In this document: positions 52,432 through 61,356 of the stretch, piece after piece | Layout of the letters: each line of letters starts with the position of its first letter | Position numbering within the stretch: the stretch's first letter is position 1 | Source of the DNA: Agaribacterium haliotis | GTDB lineage: Bacteria > Pseudomonadota > Gammaproteobacteria > Pseudomonadales > Cellvibrionaceae | Direction: 5' to 3' | Assembly: GCF_002312815.1 (NCBI RefSeq) | Contig: NZ_NKQJ01000002.1 | Location: 51,013-115,012, forward strand | DNA length: 64,000 nt | Program-made: the position numbers and the translations under genes | Notes under the pieces: model-generated | Seen by the model: only the letters and a program-made list of their open reading frames with translations | Databases searched by the model: none | What the model was told of the DNA's origin: nothing

Positions 52432-54582
52432 ATGGCCAGTTTTTCTATGCAGAGCTGCCTGCGCGGCGCTATCGGCGGCGGCATCGTCGCTCTAAGCTTG
52501 ATGGCATGTAGCAGCAACGACTCGGACAAACCAAAGCCGACACCTAGCTCGAGCCCGAGCACAGTCCCTAGCCCCAGCCCTTCACCAAGCGCTGAGCCGG
52601 CCACTAGTGTCGACATCAACTTCGATATGCGCCACAGCGTTGGCGGCCACTATGAATTCGACAGGCAAAAATACATCACGATTCACGCCTCGCATATCGA
52701 GAACGACTGGGTAGGCGGCGATGACGCCAGTCTCGGCGCAGAAAACAAAGACCCGGATCTGGTCATCAACTTTAGTGAAGACAACGACGTGTATTTTGGC
52801 CGCGATACCGGCGGGTTTAGCTGGCAGCTGCGCAATATCATGCAAGACAGCAGCAGGGCCGGTTTTGTCGACGAAAGCTCGGCGATGAGCCGAGGGGCCC
52901 AACAAAAAGCTAACTACAGCAACAACAATACAAAGAAGTTTGTCCAGGGTCGCGCCGTCGAGCACCGCGCACAGGACATTATCGTTGGCACCCAGCAACA
53001 CCCGTTCTGGCCTGAAGGAACATTAATTAGCAGCCTTGTCGACAACGACTGGGCTTTTTCTGAAAACGACACCAGCGCCGAGCCACTCGGTACTGCAACG
53101 GGCCACTATATCGGCCAATACCTGGCTAATTTTTTCAAACAAGATAACAACAGCGCCAGCGAAACGGGCATGCCTAAGGCAACCTGGGTCGAGGTGATGA
53201 ACGAGCCTCTGTACGACTTAGTGACCGACCGCGAAGGCCTCGACAACCAAGTCGAGCCAGATACCATCTTTGAATACCACAATGCCGTTGCCAGCGAAGT
53301 TCAAAAGAGCAACCCCGGCCTGCCCGTCGGCGGCTACACCGTGGCCTTCCCCGATTTTGACCGCGACAACTTCCAGCGCTGGGAAGAGCGCGACAAGCGT
53401 TTTATCGACATCGCCGGTGCCAATATGGATTTCTTTTCCGTACATCTGTACGACTTTCCATGCTTCAACAACTCCGAGCGCTACCGCAAAGGCAGCAACG
53501 TCGAAGCGACACTCGACATGCTCGAGGCCTACAGTTTAATAGAGCTGAATGAAGTCAAACCGCTGGTAATTTCCGAATACGGCGCGGCGATTCACTGCAT
53601 GTTTAACCAGGGCTGGAACGCCGAGCGCAATACCTTGCAAATGCGCGCGATCAACTCCCTGCTAATGGCCTTTCTCGAGCGCCCCGACGTGGTCGCAAAG
53701 ACCATCCCATTTATTGTTGTTAAAGCCGAGTGGGGCCGCGAAGGCGAAATACCCTACGGCCCCCGCCTGATGGTTCAAGGCAAAGAGCGCGGCGACAGCG
53801 ACAGTGGTGAGCAGTGGGTGTATTCGGACCTGGTTCTGTTTTATCAACTTTGGGCTGAGGTCAACGGCACTCGCGTAGACAGCAAGACGACAGATCTCGA
53901 CGTGCTCAGCGACGTTTATGTCGACGGTGACACGGCCTATATCATTCTCAACAACCTCGTCTTTGACGACAAAGAGATTGCCCTCAATCAATATGGCTTA
54001 AACGGCAACACAATCACCGCTGTGAATATCAAACACTTAACCACCAGCGACGATCAGTGGCAGGCCTCAAGCATTATTGAAAGTAACAGCGCCACCTTGC
54101 CTGAGAGCGTAACGCTCGGTGCCGAAGCAACAATGATTATAAAAGTAAGCTTTGCCAGTGAACTTGCCATCGATCAGCAAAGCAACGAAAGCAAGTACTA
54201 TGCGGACAGCTACAAACAGGCGATCAGCGCTAATAGTGCCATTGAGTTTAATATTAATGACGTTGAAACCGGCAGTACCGGCGAAGCCGTATTAAGGCTC
54301 GGTGTTGGCCGGGATCACGGCCGCTCACTGCAACCAAACATCGCCTTAAACGGCACGGTTGTCGATAACAGCGGCATTGATTATCGCGGCTACGACCAGC
54401 AGCGCGGTTCAAGTATGACAGGTCGCGACAACTTCTTTGGCATACTTGAGCTCAGTGTCCCGTATGACCTGCTGCAACAAAACAACACGCTGAGTGTGAG
54501 CTTTGAGGACGACGGCGGTTACGTGAGCTCGGCGGCGCTGCAAGTCTTTGAGCAAAGCCGGCAGGCAACGCGCAGTAATTAA
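52432..54582 (+). CDS. GH86 family beta-agarase/porphyranase, lipoprotein
   Basis: 716 aa. A lipoprotein signal (IVALSLMACSSN) is followed by a Ser/Pro-rich linker (~30-60), suggesting surface display. The catalytic (beta/alpha)8 domain (~65-480) matches GH86: WVEVMNEPLYDLVTD with acid/base Glu258, YTVAFPDFDRDNFQRWEERDKRFIDIAGANMDFFSVHLYDFP and the nucleophile Glu382 in VISEYGAAIHC. Beta-sandwich domains follow (~480-700), as in known GH86 enzymes. The family cuts beta-1,4 links of agarose or porphyran from within or releases oligosaccharides; which substrate is used cannot be read. Expression is probably repressed through the LacI-type operator upstream. It starts the agar-use region and is convergent with the solute-binding protein gene. 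Confidence 0.92.
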   Translation: MASFSMQSCLRGAIGGGIVALSLMACSSNDSDKPKPTPSSSPSTVPSPSPSPSAEPATSVDINFDMRHSVGGHYEFDRQKYITIHASHIENDWVGGDDASLGAENKDPDLVINFSEDNDVYFGRDTGGFSWQLRNIMQDSSRAGFVDESSAMSRGAQQKANYSNNNTKKFVQGRAVEHRAQDIIVGTQQHPFWPEGTLISSLVDNDWAFSENDTSAEPLGTATGHYIGQYLANFFKQDNNSASETGMPKATWVEVMNEPLYDLVTDREGLDNQVEPDTIFEYHNAVASEVQKSNPGLPVGGYTVAFPDFDRDNFQRWEERDKRFIDIAGANMDFFSVHLYDFPCFNNSERYRKGSNVEATLDMLEAYSLIELNEVKPLVISEYGAAIHCMFNQGWNAERNTLQMRAINSLLMAFLERPDVVAKTIPFIVVKAEWGREGEIPYGPRLMVQGKERGDSDSGEQWVYSDLVLFYQLWAEVNGTRVDSKTTDLDVLSDVYVDGDTAYIILNNLVFDDKEIALNQYGLNGNTITAVNIKHLTTSDDQWQASSIIESNSATLPESVTLGAEATMIIKVSFASELAIDQQSNESKYYADSYKQAISANSAIEFNINDVETGSTGEAVLRLGVGRDHGRSLQPNIALNGTVVDNSGIDYRGYDQQRGSSMTGRDNFFGILELSVPYDLLQQNNTLSVSFEDDGGYVSSAALQVFEQSRQATRSN

Positions 54583-54630
54583 GCCAACTGCCGCTGAGCG
54601 TGCAGCACAGCATGTATTGTGTGCACGCTC

Positions 54631-55908
54631 TTAACGCGGCAAAGGCCCAAATACCCGCATGCGCAGGCGCTCAAGCTCGAGCGCTGCGCGATTCACATCG
54701 CGATGCTGCAAAAACTCAACAAAGATTTGCGGCGTTTTATCGGCAAAACGAATGTCGGCATCCCGGTCTAAAAACTGGATACCGCCGGGCGAGTTTAGAA
54801 CAATCGCCTCGGCCTCTTGCGCCAGGATATCCTGCTGGCTTAGTTTTGATATCGCCGCCGGCGGCCGCGCAATCGGCTGATTAAACTTAAGCTGAAACTC
54901 CGGGTCGGCCAAAAAACGCAGCATTAAGTTAAGCTCGGGGCTGGCTTTAGTATACGACGGCAGCACAAAAGCATTGACCGGCGCGACCGTATAAAGCGGC
55001 ATATCCTCAACAATTAACGGAAACTGGGCCAGACGTACATCGGCGCGGATCTGGTTGGGAATATCAATTTGTGGCACGCCGTCGGACAAGGTCATCGCCG
55101 ACAAACCGTGAAGCACTCTGGGGAAGGCTTGCCACACAGTGTATGACGCGTGGTTCTCATTAAAACACTGGCTGTCGAGTAACTGCCGCCAATAGCCCAG
55201 CGTAGCTTTCACCCGGGCATCATCGTAAGCCACGCGCCCGGCCAATAATTCGCGGTGGAACTGCAAACCGTGCAAACGCAGGTTGATGTAATCAAACCAG
55301 GCGTGGGTGGCCCAGCTTGTTTTACTGCCAAAGGCAAATAAGTCGATGTTTTTTTCTCTGAGTACCCGGCACGCGCTTAATAACTGAGCCCAGTTTTTCG
55401 GCACCTCAATACCGTGCTTTTCCATCACCGACTCGCGGTAATACAAAGCCCAGAGAAAATACGTGATCGGAATGCCCCAGGCTTTGCCATCGACCTTGAC
55501 GGTATCGGCAACAGCGGTTGGGAAATGTTTATCGAGGTTTTGGCTTTGCCAAAACGTGTCGATATCTTGCAACAAACCGAGTTTCTTAAAGTGTTCGATA
55601 CGCTGACCGGCATACCAATAGATGATGTCGGGGCCATAACCCTGGGTGAGCCAGTTGGAAACAATGCTCGGGTAACGGGCGACGTCGCGAAGAACAATTA
55701 GTTCGTAATCAATATCGGGGTGCTGGCGTTCGAACTCTTGAAACAGCTCTTTGATATAGGCCCGGTGTTTGCCGTCGCCAACCTGAATGGCAACTTTTAC
55801 AGGTTGGTGGGCATCGGCCAGAGCAAGCTCAGCAAAGGCCAGACAGGTGCCAAGCGTCAGTACAGTGACTGAAAGTGCGCTGCAAAAAGAGGACCTAAAC
55901 GAACTCAC
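54631..55908 (-). CDS. Extracellular solute-binding protein family 1 (sugar ABC type), orphan
   Basis: 425 aa with a signal peptide (SALSVTVLTLGTCLAFAELALA). The family-1 binding-protein pattern is present: VKVAIQVGDGKHRAYIKELFQEFERQHPDIDYELIVL, GYGPDIIYWYAGQRIEHFKKLGLLQDID, AWGIPITYFLWALYYRESVMEKHGI. Tryptophans and tyrosines in this part suit sugar stacking. No ABC permease or ATPase genes are next to it, so it may feed a transporter elsewhere or present ligand to a sensor kinase. It sits between GH86 and eda, so an agar oligosaccharide ligand is plausible but unproven. About 180 bp separate its start from the end of eda on the same strand. Confidence 0.88.
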   Translation of the reverse strand: MSSFRSSFCSALSVTVLTLGTCLAFAELALADAHQPVKVAIQVGDGKHRAYIKELFQEFERQHPDIDYELIVLRDVARYPSIVSNWLTQGYGPDIIYWYAGQRIEHFKKLGLLQDIDTFWQSQNLDKHFPTAVADTVKVDGKAWGIPITYFLWALYYRESVMEKHGIEVPKNWAQLLSACRVLREKNIDLFAFGSKTSWATHAWFDYINLRLHGLQFHRELLAGRVAYDDARVKATLGYWRQLLDSQCFNENHASYTVWQAFPRVLHGLSAMTLSDGVPQIDIPNQIRADVRLAQFPLIVEDMPLYTVAPVNAFVLPSYTKASPELNLMLRFLADPEFQLKFNQPIARPPAAISKLSQQDILAQEAEAIVLNSPGGIQFLDRDADIRFADKTPQIFVEFLQHRDVNRAALELERLRMRVFGPLPR

Positions 55909-56090
55909 CTTGGCAGAAATCCTTTAATAACAATGCCTTACGTTCCTAGCAAGCGATAAACAGGCGGTGCCAGGCGGGTGATTAAGGAGGGAGTGCGATT
56001 GTTTGTTCGCCCACCCTTCCCTAGGCAGTGCTATTTATTATGCTCATTATGTTTCGGCCGTACGTGGCCGAAACATAGAGACTAAGGCCT

Positions 56091-56714
56091 CTAGCCAATA
56101 TGAGCAAGCGTCTCTTTGGCACAATCTGTTATTGCGGCCCAATTTTCCGCTTGAACGTGCTGTTTTTCTGCCAGCCACGAGCCGCCAACACACATAACAT
56201 TAGGCAGGGCCAAATAATCTTTCACATTCTTCATACTGATGCCGCCCGTTGGGCAAAAGCTAATTTGTGGGTAGGGGCCGGCAAAGCTCTTCAGCATGGG
56301 GATGCCTCCAGCAGCTTCAGCGGGGAAGAACTTAAAGCACTCAAGACCACCTTCCATACCCATAATCAACTCTGAAGGGGTGGCGACACCGGGCAAAAAT
56401 GCAATATCCAAATCTTTAGAAGCCGCCAGCAAGTTGGCGGTAAGGCCCGGAGAAATGGCGAAGTCGAGCTCCAGTTTGGCCGCGCGCTCAAGCTGCTCAG
56501 CATTCGAGATCGTGCCAACGCCAACGGCGATATCTTCGACTTCTTTTTTAATAGTTTCGATAGCCTGCCAAGCGACATCCGAGCGCAGAGTGATTTCCAG
56601 GGCTTTGATTCCACCGGCCTGCAAGGCGCGCGCTAGAGGCACGGCGTGCTCGAGCTTTTCAATTACCATTACGGGCATGACACCCACTGCTTCATAGTCG
56701 CTTTTTGTCATCAT
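56091..56714 (-). CDS. eda: 2-keto-3-deoxy-6-phosphogluconate aldolase
   Basis: 207 aa, normal Eda length. Class I aldolase that splits KDPG into pyruvate and glyceraldehyde 3-phosphate. Conserved features: VMVIEKLEHAVPLARALQAGGIKALEITLRS with the catalytic Glu, GVGTISNAEQLERA, FAISPGLT, the Schiff-base Lys in ECFKFFPAEAAGG, and FCPTGGIS. Together with kdgK in the same region it finishes catabolism of the 3,6-anhydro-L-galactose part of agar. It is divergent from the GntR gene; their shared intergenic region holds a perfect 12-bp palindrome. Confidence 0.96.
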   Translation of the reverse strand: MMTKSDYEAVGVMPVMVIEKLEHAVPLARALQAGGIKALEITLRSDVAWQAIETIKKEVEDIAVGVGTISNAEQLERAAKLELDFAISPGLTANLLAASKDLDIAFLPGVATPSELIMGMEGGLECFKFFPAEAAGGIPMLKSFAGPYPQISFCPTGGISMKNVKDYLALPNVMCVGGSWLAEKQHVQAENWAAITDCAKETLAHIG

Positions 56715-56867
56715 TTGCTTGGTTTCCTGTAGTAAAAAGAACGGCGCGCCAATAACTGCGTACCTTTCATAAGATAATACGCACTCAGCTAAGCCTAGAC
56801 CCAGCTCAAAGTGCTGACGTTTACGTAGGTTTTTGCGTCAACTTAATGAGCATATTCTACCCTTATG

Positions 56868-56879
56868 ATTGTCGACAAT
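56868..56879. promoter_or_regulatory. Palindromic operator ATTGTCGACAAT between eda and the GntR gene
   Basis: A perfect 12-bp palindrome of the TTGT-N2-ACAA type favoured by FadR-subfamily GntR regulators. It lies about 55-65 bp before the likely GntR start and about 155 bp before eda. A sister site is in front of kdgK. It suggests autoregulation and control of the KDG/KDPG genes. Confidence 0.65.
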
Positions 56880-56932
56880 ATACAATCACCAAATTACCAC
56901 GCTTTAACAAAGCGCAAAAAATACTACAAATA

Positions 56933-57550
56933 ATGGTAAGCCCCATGCACAGCAACAAAATTATCCCTGTTCGCGAGCAGATCGCCGAACAGATTCGCTC
57001 GGATATTATCAGTGGCGAACTGCCTCCGAATACCAAGCTTAACGAACAAGCACTGGCCGACCGCTTTGGCGTCAGCCGGGGCCCGGTGCGCGATGTATTG
57101 CTGCAGCTCACTAAAGAGGGCCTCTTGGTCAGCAAGAGCAACTGCGGCGTTACCGTCAACAGCAAACTCGATGCCGGCCTGCAAAGCCTGATGGTGCAGA
57201 TACGCCAAACCATAGAAACACACGCGGCCAAAAAGCTGGTTGAACAGTTTAATAACAGCGACATCCAGGCACTTGAAGATATTCTCACCGAGCTCGATCA
57301 AGCTTTTGAACAGGAAGACTTCAACGCTGTTACCCAGCTCGATATCGACTTTCACCACTACTTAATTAAGCAGGCCGGCGGCGACGAACTCAGTAACCTG
57401 TGGCACCCTATTGTGATGCGCATGCGCATGGACTACGAGCGGGTCAGCTCCGCCAGTGACTGCGTCGCCGAGCACAGAGCAATTATCGATGCGCTCAAAG
57501 CTAGAGATTGCGATGCGGTAATTAAGGCCCTGAAAGCCAATATCAAATAA
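56933..57550 (+). CDS. FadR-subfamily GntR transcriptional regulator
   Basis: About 205 aa. N-terminal winged helix: VREQIAEQIRSDIISGELPPNTKLNEQALADRFGVSRGPVRDVLLQLTKEGLL, then an FCD ligand domain with the metal-type His residues in LDIDFHHYLIKQAGG and CVAEHRAIIDAL. The ORF is open from 56846, but that would put the operator palindrome inside the coding region; starts at 56933 or 56945 fit the family N terminus better. None has a strong ribosome-binding site. It is divergent from eda and probably represses eda and kdgK-GH117-GH50, with KDG or a related sugar acid as likely inducer by analogy with other FCD regulators. Confidence 0.88.
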   Translation: MVSPMHSNKIIPVREQIAEQIRSDIISGELPPNTKLNEQALADRFGVSRGPVRDVLLQLTKEGLLVSKSNCGVTVNSKLDAGLQSLMVQIRQTIETHAAKKLVEQFNNSDIQALEDILTELDQAFEQEDFNAVTQLDIDFHHYLIKQAGGDELSNLWHPIVMRMRMDYERVSSASDCVAEHRAIIDALKARDCDAVIKALKANIK

Positions 57551-57746
57551 ACCCATCGCTCTAGCCCTTAAGTTTTGGCTTGAACAAAGAGCGGCGCCGC
57601 TGTCGTGGCGGCTGCTCTAGCTCAACTCAGTGCACAGTAAAAAACGAATGTCTCAAGCCGCTAAGCCCTGAGCTGCTGACTTCCAGGCCTCTAACTCCTG
57701 GGTCTCTCACACCTAAGCCTCTCACAGCCAAGCCCCCAAAAACAAA

Positions 57747-57782
57747 AAAGCCAAGCAGAGGCCCAAAGGCTTGCTTGGCTTT
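57747..57782 (-). terminator. Intrinsic terminator after the GH50 gene
   Basis: A 10-bp stem (AAAGCCAAGC and complement) with a 16-base loop, followed on the minus strand by TTTTTTGTTTTTGG. It closes the kdgK-GH117-GH50 operon. The region 57551-57746 between it and the GntR stop holds only low-complexity CT-rich sequence and no convincing gene. Confidence 0.85.
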
Positions 57783-57822
57783 GCGTCAACGGAGCTAGCC
57801 ATTGCCTGGCCAGCCCGGCTGC

Positions 57823-60183
57823 TTATTTTTTATTGTGGTAGCGGCGATCGTACATATCGTTGTGCAGCTTTTTCGCAGCATCAACCATCGGCTGATACGG
57901 CACATCGGCAACACTGACAAAACCAACGTTGTAGTTCTCACCATCGTACGCGCGGCCAGTGATCGGTGAGTCGATGTACTGGAACCAGTGCGCGCCAACC
58001 ATATAAGGGTTGTCGATCACGCTGTGCATGTACTCGGTATAAGCGCGGGCGCGATCTTTGTTATCCGCACTGTGAATCAGGCCCGGGTGGTACAGACCGC
58101 TTTCGAGCGTACCGAAGTGGAACTCACCAATAATGCTAGGCATGTCGAGATCGGCCAGGAACTTCCATTTTTTCTCAGGCAGGCCTTCTTTGTAGCTGTT
58201 GTAGCTGACCACATCAACGTTTTCTGCGGCGGCTTTAACAACAGGCATAGGCATGCCCCAGTCAGGGAAGCGCGAACCCAGGTAGAGGTGATTTGGCATC
58301 AACTCTTTCATCGCTTTGTTAACAGTCGCGAAGTACTTGGTCGCATAGGCATGCAGCAGAATGCTGTAGTCTTCGACCTGGACGTCTTCGTTGACAAAGC
58401 TCGAATCAACGCCTTTATCAAAGGCCGCCCAGCTGGCGATATCTTTGCCCCAAGCTTTGTTCAGCTTGGCGATGTCACCGTACTTTTCTTTCATCAAACG
58501 CGTAAATTCAGCTTTAGTTGGCACATCTGCGCCATCGCGGCCCAGGGTGTGAATCACAATACCAAGGCGAGTAGCGTGTGTTTCTGAGCGGCCAAAGCTT
58601 TTTTCGTTGTCGATAAAGACACCGACACACCAAGGCGTATTTTTAACTTCAGCAGCGACTTGGCGAACCGTGGCGTAGGCGCGCTCTTCAAATACTGGGT
58701 CAAACACATCTGGCATCGGCGCCCAGAAATCGTTGCCCGAGCTCACGGTTTTAAAGTTGCCGATAATCCAGCCGTTAGCAAAAAACGGGATGCGATCGTT
58801 GTCGTAATAACTCGGGTCTGTCCAGTTACCCAGCGCGGCAAAACCCCAGTTCAACATGCGGTCTACGGTGACTTCGCGCCACGCTTCCATATAATCAGCA
58901 CCATTGGCGCCGTATTTACGCTCGAGGTTGGCGCTGTAAAAGCTGTACACCTCACCGTGTTTCATCGGCCCTGAGTGCGCCTCGCGGCGGTAGCCAAAGT
59001 GCTTGCCAAGGGGCTCGTCGTAAGACGGCAGCCACTTAAACATATTCGCGCGTGTTTCACTGACCACTCGGCGAGTTGGGATGGCTGCATCCGGAGCGCG
59101 GTTCAAGCCTTCACTATCTTCCGGCGTCAGGTCGTCGGCGCTGCGCTGTTTGATTTTATCCTGATCAAAGTCATAACCGGTCATAGTGGTTGAGTTTGAC
59201 AGGCGAATAATATCGATACCTGTACCGAAGTAGAGATAACCTTCAGGGTCAACCAAGTACCACTTGCCGTCGACTTTCTCAGTGCGGAAATAGCCGGTTG
59301 CTTTTAATTTGGGGCCGGCCGTCCAGCCGTTAAACTTACCGCGATGCTTAGGTTTGCCTTCTTTTAGCGCTTTTAATTCAGTATCGCGCTGGATCAGCAT
59401 TTCGGTGTCGTTGTGGATTTTTCCGGGGAATTCTTTTTTCGCATTCTGACCGTATTTGTCGACAATGCCGACCAGGAATTCAGGATCCTGAGGCGGGTTC
59501 TTAATCAGGCGAATATTGTCGATGGTAATTTCTTTATCGCGCAGAGCACTTTGCACACTAAGGGCAATGCGCTTGATCTTGCTGGTGTCGAGGTTTTTCT
59601 GGCCCCACAGAGAGATAAAGATATTGTCGTCGTAACCGTCCCAAGTTGGCGGGTTTGAGCGCAGGCCACTTTCAAAGTTCAGCTCGACATTAACATCACC
59701 CTCGGGTGTGCCGAGGTCGTGACCGCGCATCTTGCCGTAGTAAGTTTGCGCAGGGCCGACCGGCACGGCGATGGTACGCGTGTAATTTGCGCCGTTATCG
59801 TCGGTGATATCGATGTAAATTTGAGCGCTGACATCACCCATACTGCCGACATCGAGGGCGAGGCTGAAGTCGTCGTACTTGCTCCAATCCCAGGGCGTTT
59901 TGGGCTCGATGTAGACGTTGGTATAGGCGTGCTCGTGGCTGTCCATCTTCACGCGCAGAGCTTTGCCACCCTCATCGTCGTCGACCAGCTCACCCGTGGC
60001 GTAGATGTAGTTGACGTCGCTGGGAATTTTACCGTCATTGAAATCGTAGAGCGTCTCTAGCACTTGGTGCTGCTTGGCAGAGGAACTCTGCTCTTTCGCG
60101 GGGTTCTCCTGACACGCCGCTAACAGCATGCTACCGCTAAGTATCACACTGGCAGACAGGGCACTGAGTTTAAAGTTTTTCAT
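57823..60183 (-). CDS. GH50 exo-type beta-agarase, lipoprotein
   Basis: 786 aa. A lipoprotein signal (VILSGSMLLAACQE) is followed by a CBM-like beta-sandwich (~45-230, LYDFNDGKIPSDVNYIYATGELVDDDEGG...) and the GH50 (beta/alpha)8 domain (~270-780). Catalytic residues by family: acid/base Glu527 in GVFIDNEKSFGRS and nucleophile Glu687 in IIGEFHFGTLESGLYHPGL, close to Glu534 and Glu695 of Saccharophagus Aga50D. Characterised relatives release neoagarobiose from agarose ends, the substrate of the GH117 enzyme encoded 69 bp upstream. The gene is last in the kdgK-GH117-GH50 unit and is closed by an intrinsic terminator. Confidence 0.94.
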   Translation of the reverse strand: MKNFKLSALSASVILSGSMLLAACQENPAKEQSSSAKQHQVLETLYDFNDGKIPSDVNYIYATGELVDDDEGGKALRVKMDSHEHAYTNVYIEPKTPWDWSKYDDFSLALDVGSMGDVSAQIYIDITDDNGANYTRTIAVPVGPAQTYYGKMRGHDLGTPEGDVNVELNFESGLRSNPPTWDGYDDNIFISLWGQKNLDTSKIKRIALSVQSALRDKEITIDNIRLIKNPPQDPEFLVGIVDKYGQNAKKEFPGKIHNDTEMLIQRDTELKALKEGKPKHRGKFNGWTAGPKLKATGYFRTEKVDGKWYLVDPEGYLYFGTGIDIIRLSNSTTMTGYDFDQDKIKQRSADDLTPEDSEGLNRAPDAAIPTRRVVSETRANMFKWLPSYDEPLGKHFGYRREAHSGPMKHGEVYSFYSANLERKYGANGADYMEAWREVTVDRMLNWGFAALGNWTDPSYYDNDRIPFFANGWIIGNFKTVSSGNDFWAPMPDVFDPVFEERAYATVRQVAAEVKNTPWCVGVFIDNEKSFGRSETHATRLGIVIHTLGRDGADVPTKAEFTRLMKEKYGDIAKLNKAWGKDIASWAAFDKGVDSSFVNEDVQVEDYSILLHAYATKYFATVNKAMKELMPNHLYLGSRFPDWGMPMPVVKAAAENVDVVSYNSYKEGLPEKKWKFLADLDMPSIIGEFHFGTLESGLYHPGLIHSADNKDRARAYTEYMHSVIDNPYMVGAHWFQYIDSPITGRAYDGENYNVGFVSVADVPYQPMVDAAKKLHNDMYDRRYHNKK

Positions 60184-60252
60184 GGCTTCAGCCTTCTTAT
60201 TAGTCGGGTTCCTGAATACAAAAAATTACGTACAAACTTGCTTAAGGCTCCG

Positions 60253-61335
60253 TTAGGAGCCTTGATTTTGGAAAGTTCCAGCATCGAGAATCTGGCGGCG
60301 AGACTTAAAGCGACAGATGTAGTTCCAATTCCAGCTTGCATCATATTTATGGCAAAGCCCCCACTTAATACCGTAAATGGGGTCGTCATTGCTTTCATAG
60401 CCCTGCTCACGAAAGAGGCCAATGGCCTCGGGCGTGCTCTTGATGTGGCTCATGATGTCAAAGTTTAGACCGTCTTCAGACCATTGACAGGTATTCTTCT
60501 CCGGGCCATCGGTGGTTAATAGCGAAGCCATGCCCCCCTTCCATTCCCAGACCACAACTTCGTGACCAGAGTTGGAGATAGGGTTGTACTCACTCTTAAC
60601 ATAGGGGCCGAGAATATCGTCGGCAATCGCGACACCGTGCTTGATTTCACGGCCACCGAAGTTCATGCCTTCACCCATGGTTTCACCTTTGTAATACAGG
60701 TAGAACTTGCCCTGATAGAACATTAAGCACGGGTCGTGCACTTTGTGACTGTCAAAATCGCCCTTGGCTTCAACGATAAAACGGTTGTCTTCATCGCCTT
60801 TCCACTTGCCACCGGTAGACGGACTTAAAATAGGCGCATCGCTCTTATTCCACGGGCCATAGGGGCTACCAGCCCAGGCAATGGCGATTTGTTCGATCGT
60901 GCGGTTTAGATAAGGCGCCTGCACGGTTTGGTAAACGAGGTAGTACTTTCCTTCGTGAGCGAGTACTTCGGGCGTAAAGCAGGCTCTATCATCAAAGCGG
61001 CCGGCTTCACCAGGCTGGATAGCAGGGCCCTCTTCTTTCCACTCGTAGCCGTCTTTTGACGTCGCGTGCCAGACTTCGGTCTTATCCCAAGGGAACACCT
61101 TGTCTTCTGGCTTGCCACCAAAACCAACGGTTTCCCCCTCACCTTTGGTGTACCAACAGTGATAAAGGCCGTCGACTTGAATCACTGCAGTCGGGTCGCG
61201 ACGAATTACGCCCTCTTCAAAAGCAAAATCACCACCGAGCTCTTCGACATCAAACTCAATCACCCACTCTGGGCCTTTTTGATCATAACCGCGCTCAATC
61301 GCACGCAAACTGGCTTTACTTAATTTCTTTTCCAT
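60253..61335 (-). CDS. GH117 alpha-1,3-(3,6-anhydro-L-galactosidase), neoagarobiose hydrolase
   Basis: 360 aa, no signal peptide, so cytoplasmic. It matches the Saccharophagus neoagarobiose hydrolase closely from the first residues ([22 protein letters not shown]), with [81 protein letters not shown] and [11 protein letters not shown]. These are the five-bladed propeller and catalytic carboxylate/His positions of GH117. It splits neoagarobiose into D-galactose and 3,6-anhydro-L-galactose. The start at 61335 matches the family N terminus; the frame runs seven codons further up. It lies 21 bp after the kdgK stop, so the two are co-transcribed. Confidence 0.95.
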   Translation of the reverse strand: MEKKLSKASLRAIERGYDQKGPEWVIEFDVEELGGDFAFEEGVIRRDPTAVIQVDGLYHCWYTKGEGETVGFGGKPEDKVFPWDKTEVWHATSKDGYEWKEEGPAIQPGEAGRFDDRACFTPEVLAHEGKYYLVYQTVQAPYLNRTIEQIAIAWAGSPYGPWNKSDAPILSPSTGGKWKGDEDNRFIVEAKGDFDSHKVHDPCLMFYQGKFYLYYKGETMGEGMNFGGREIKHGVAIADDILGPYVKSEYNPISNSGHEVVVWEWKGGMASLLTTDGPEKNTCQWSEDGLNFDIMSHIKSTPEAIGLFREQGYESNDDPIYGIKWGLCHKYDASWNWNYICRFKSRRQILDAGTFQNQGS

Positions 61336-61356
61336 ATTTTTACTATCTCTTAACAA

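Noticed and set aside
52407..52619. 70-codon minus-strand ORF opposite the GH86 start
   Set aside because: Gly/Leu-rich shadow of the Ser/Pro linker of the lipoprotein on the other strand.
57580..57798. 72-codon plus-strand ORF after the GntR gene
   Set aside because: Low-complexity Pro/Leu/Thr repeats from CT-rich DNA, and it runs through the intrinsic terminator of the GH50 operon.
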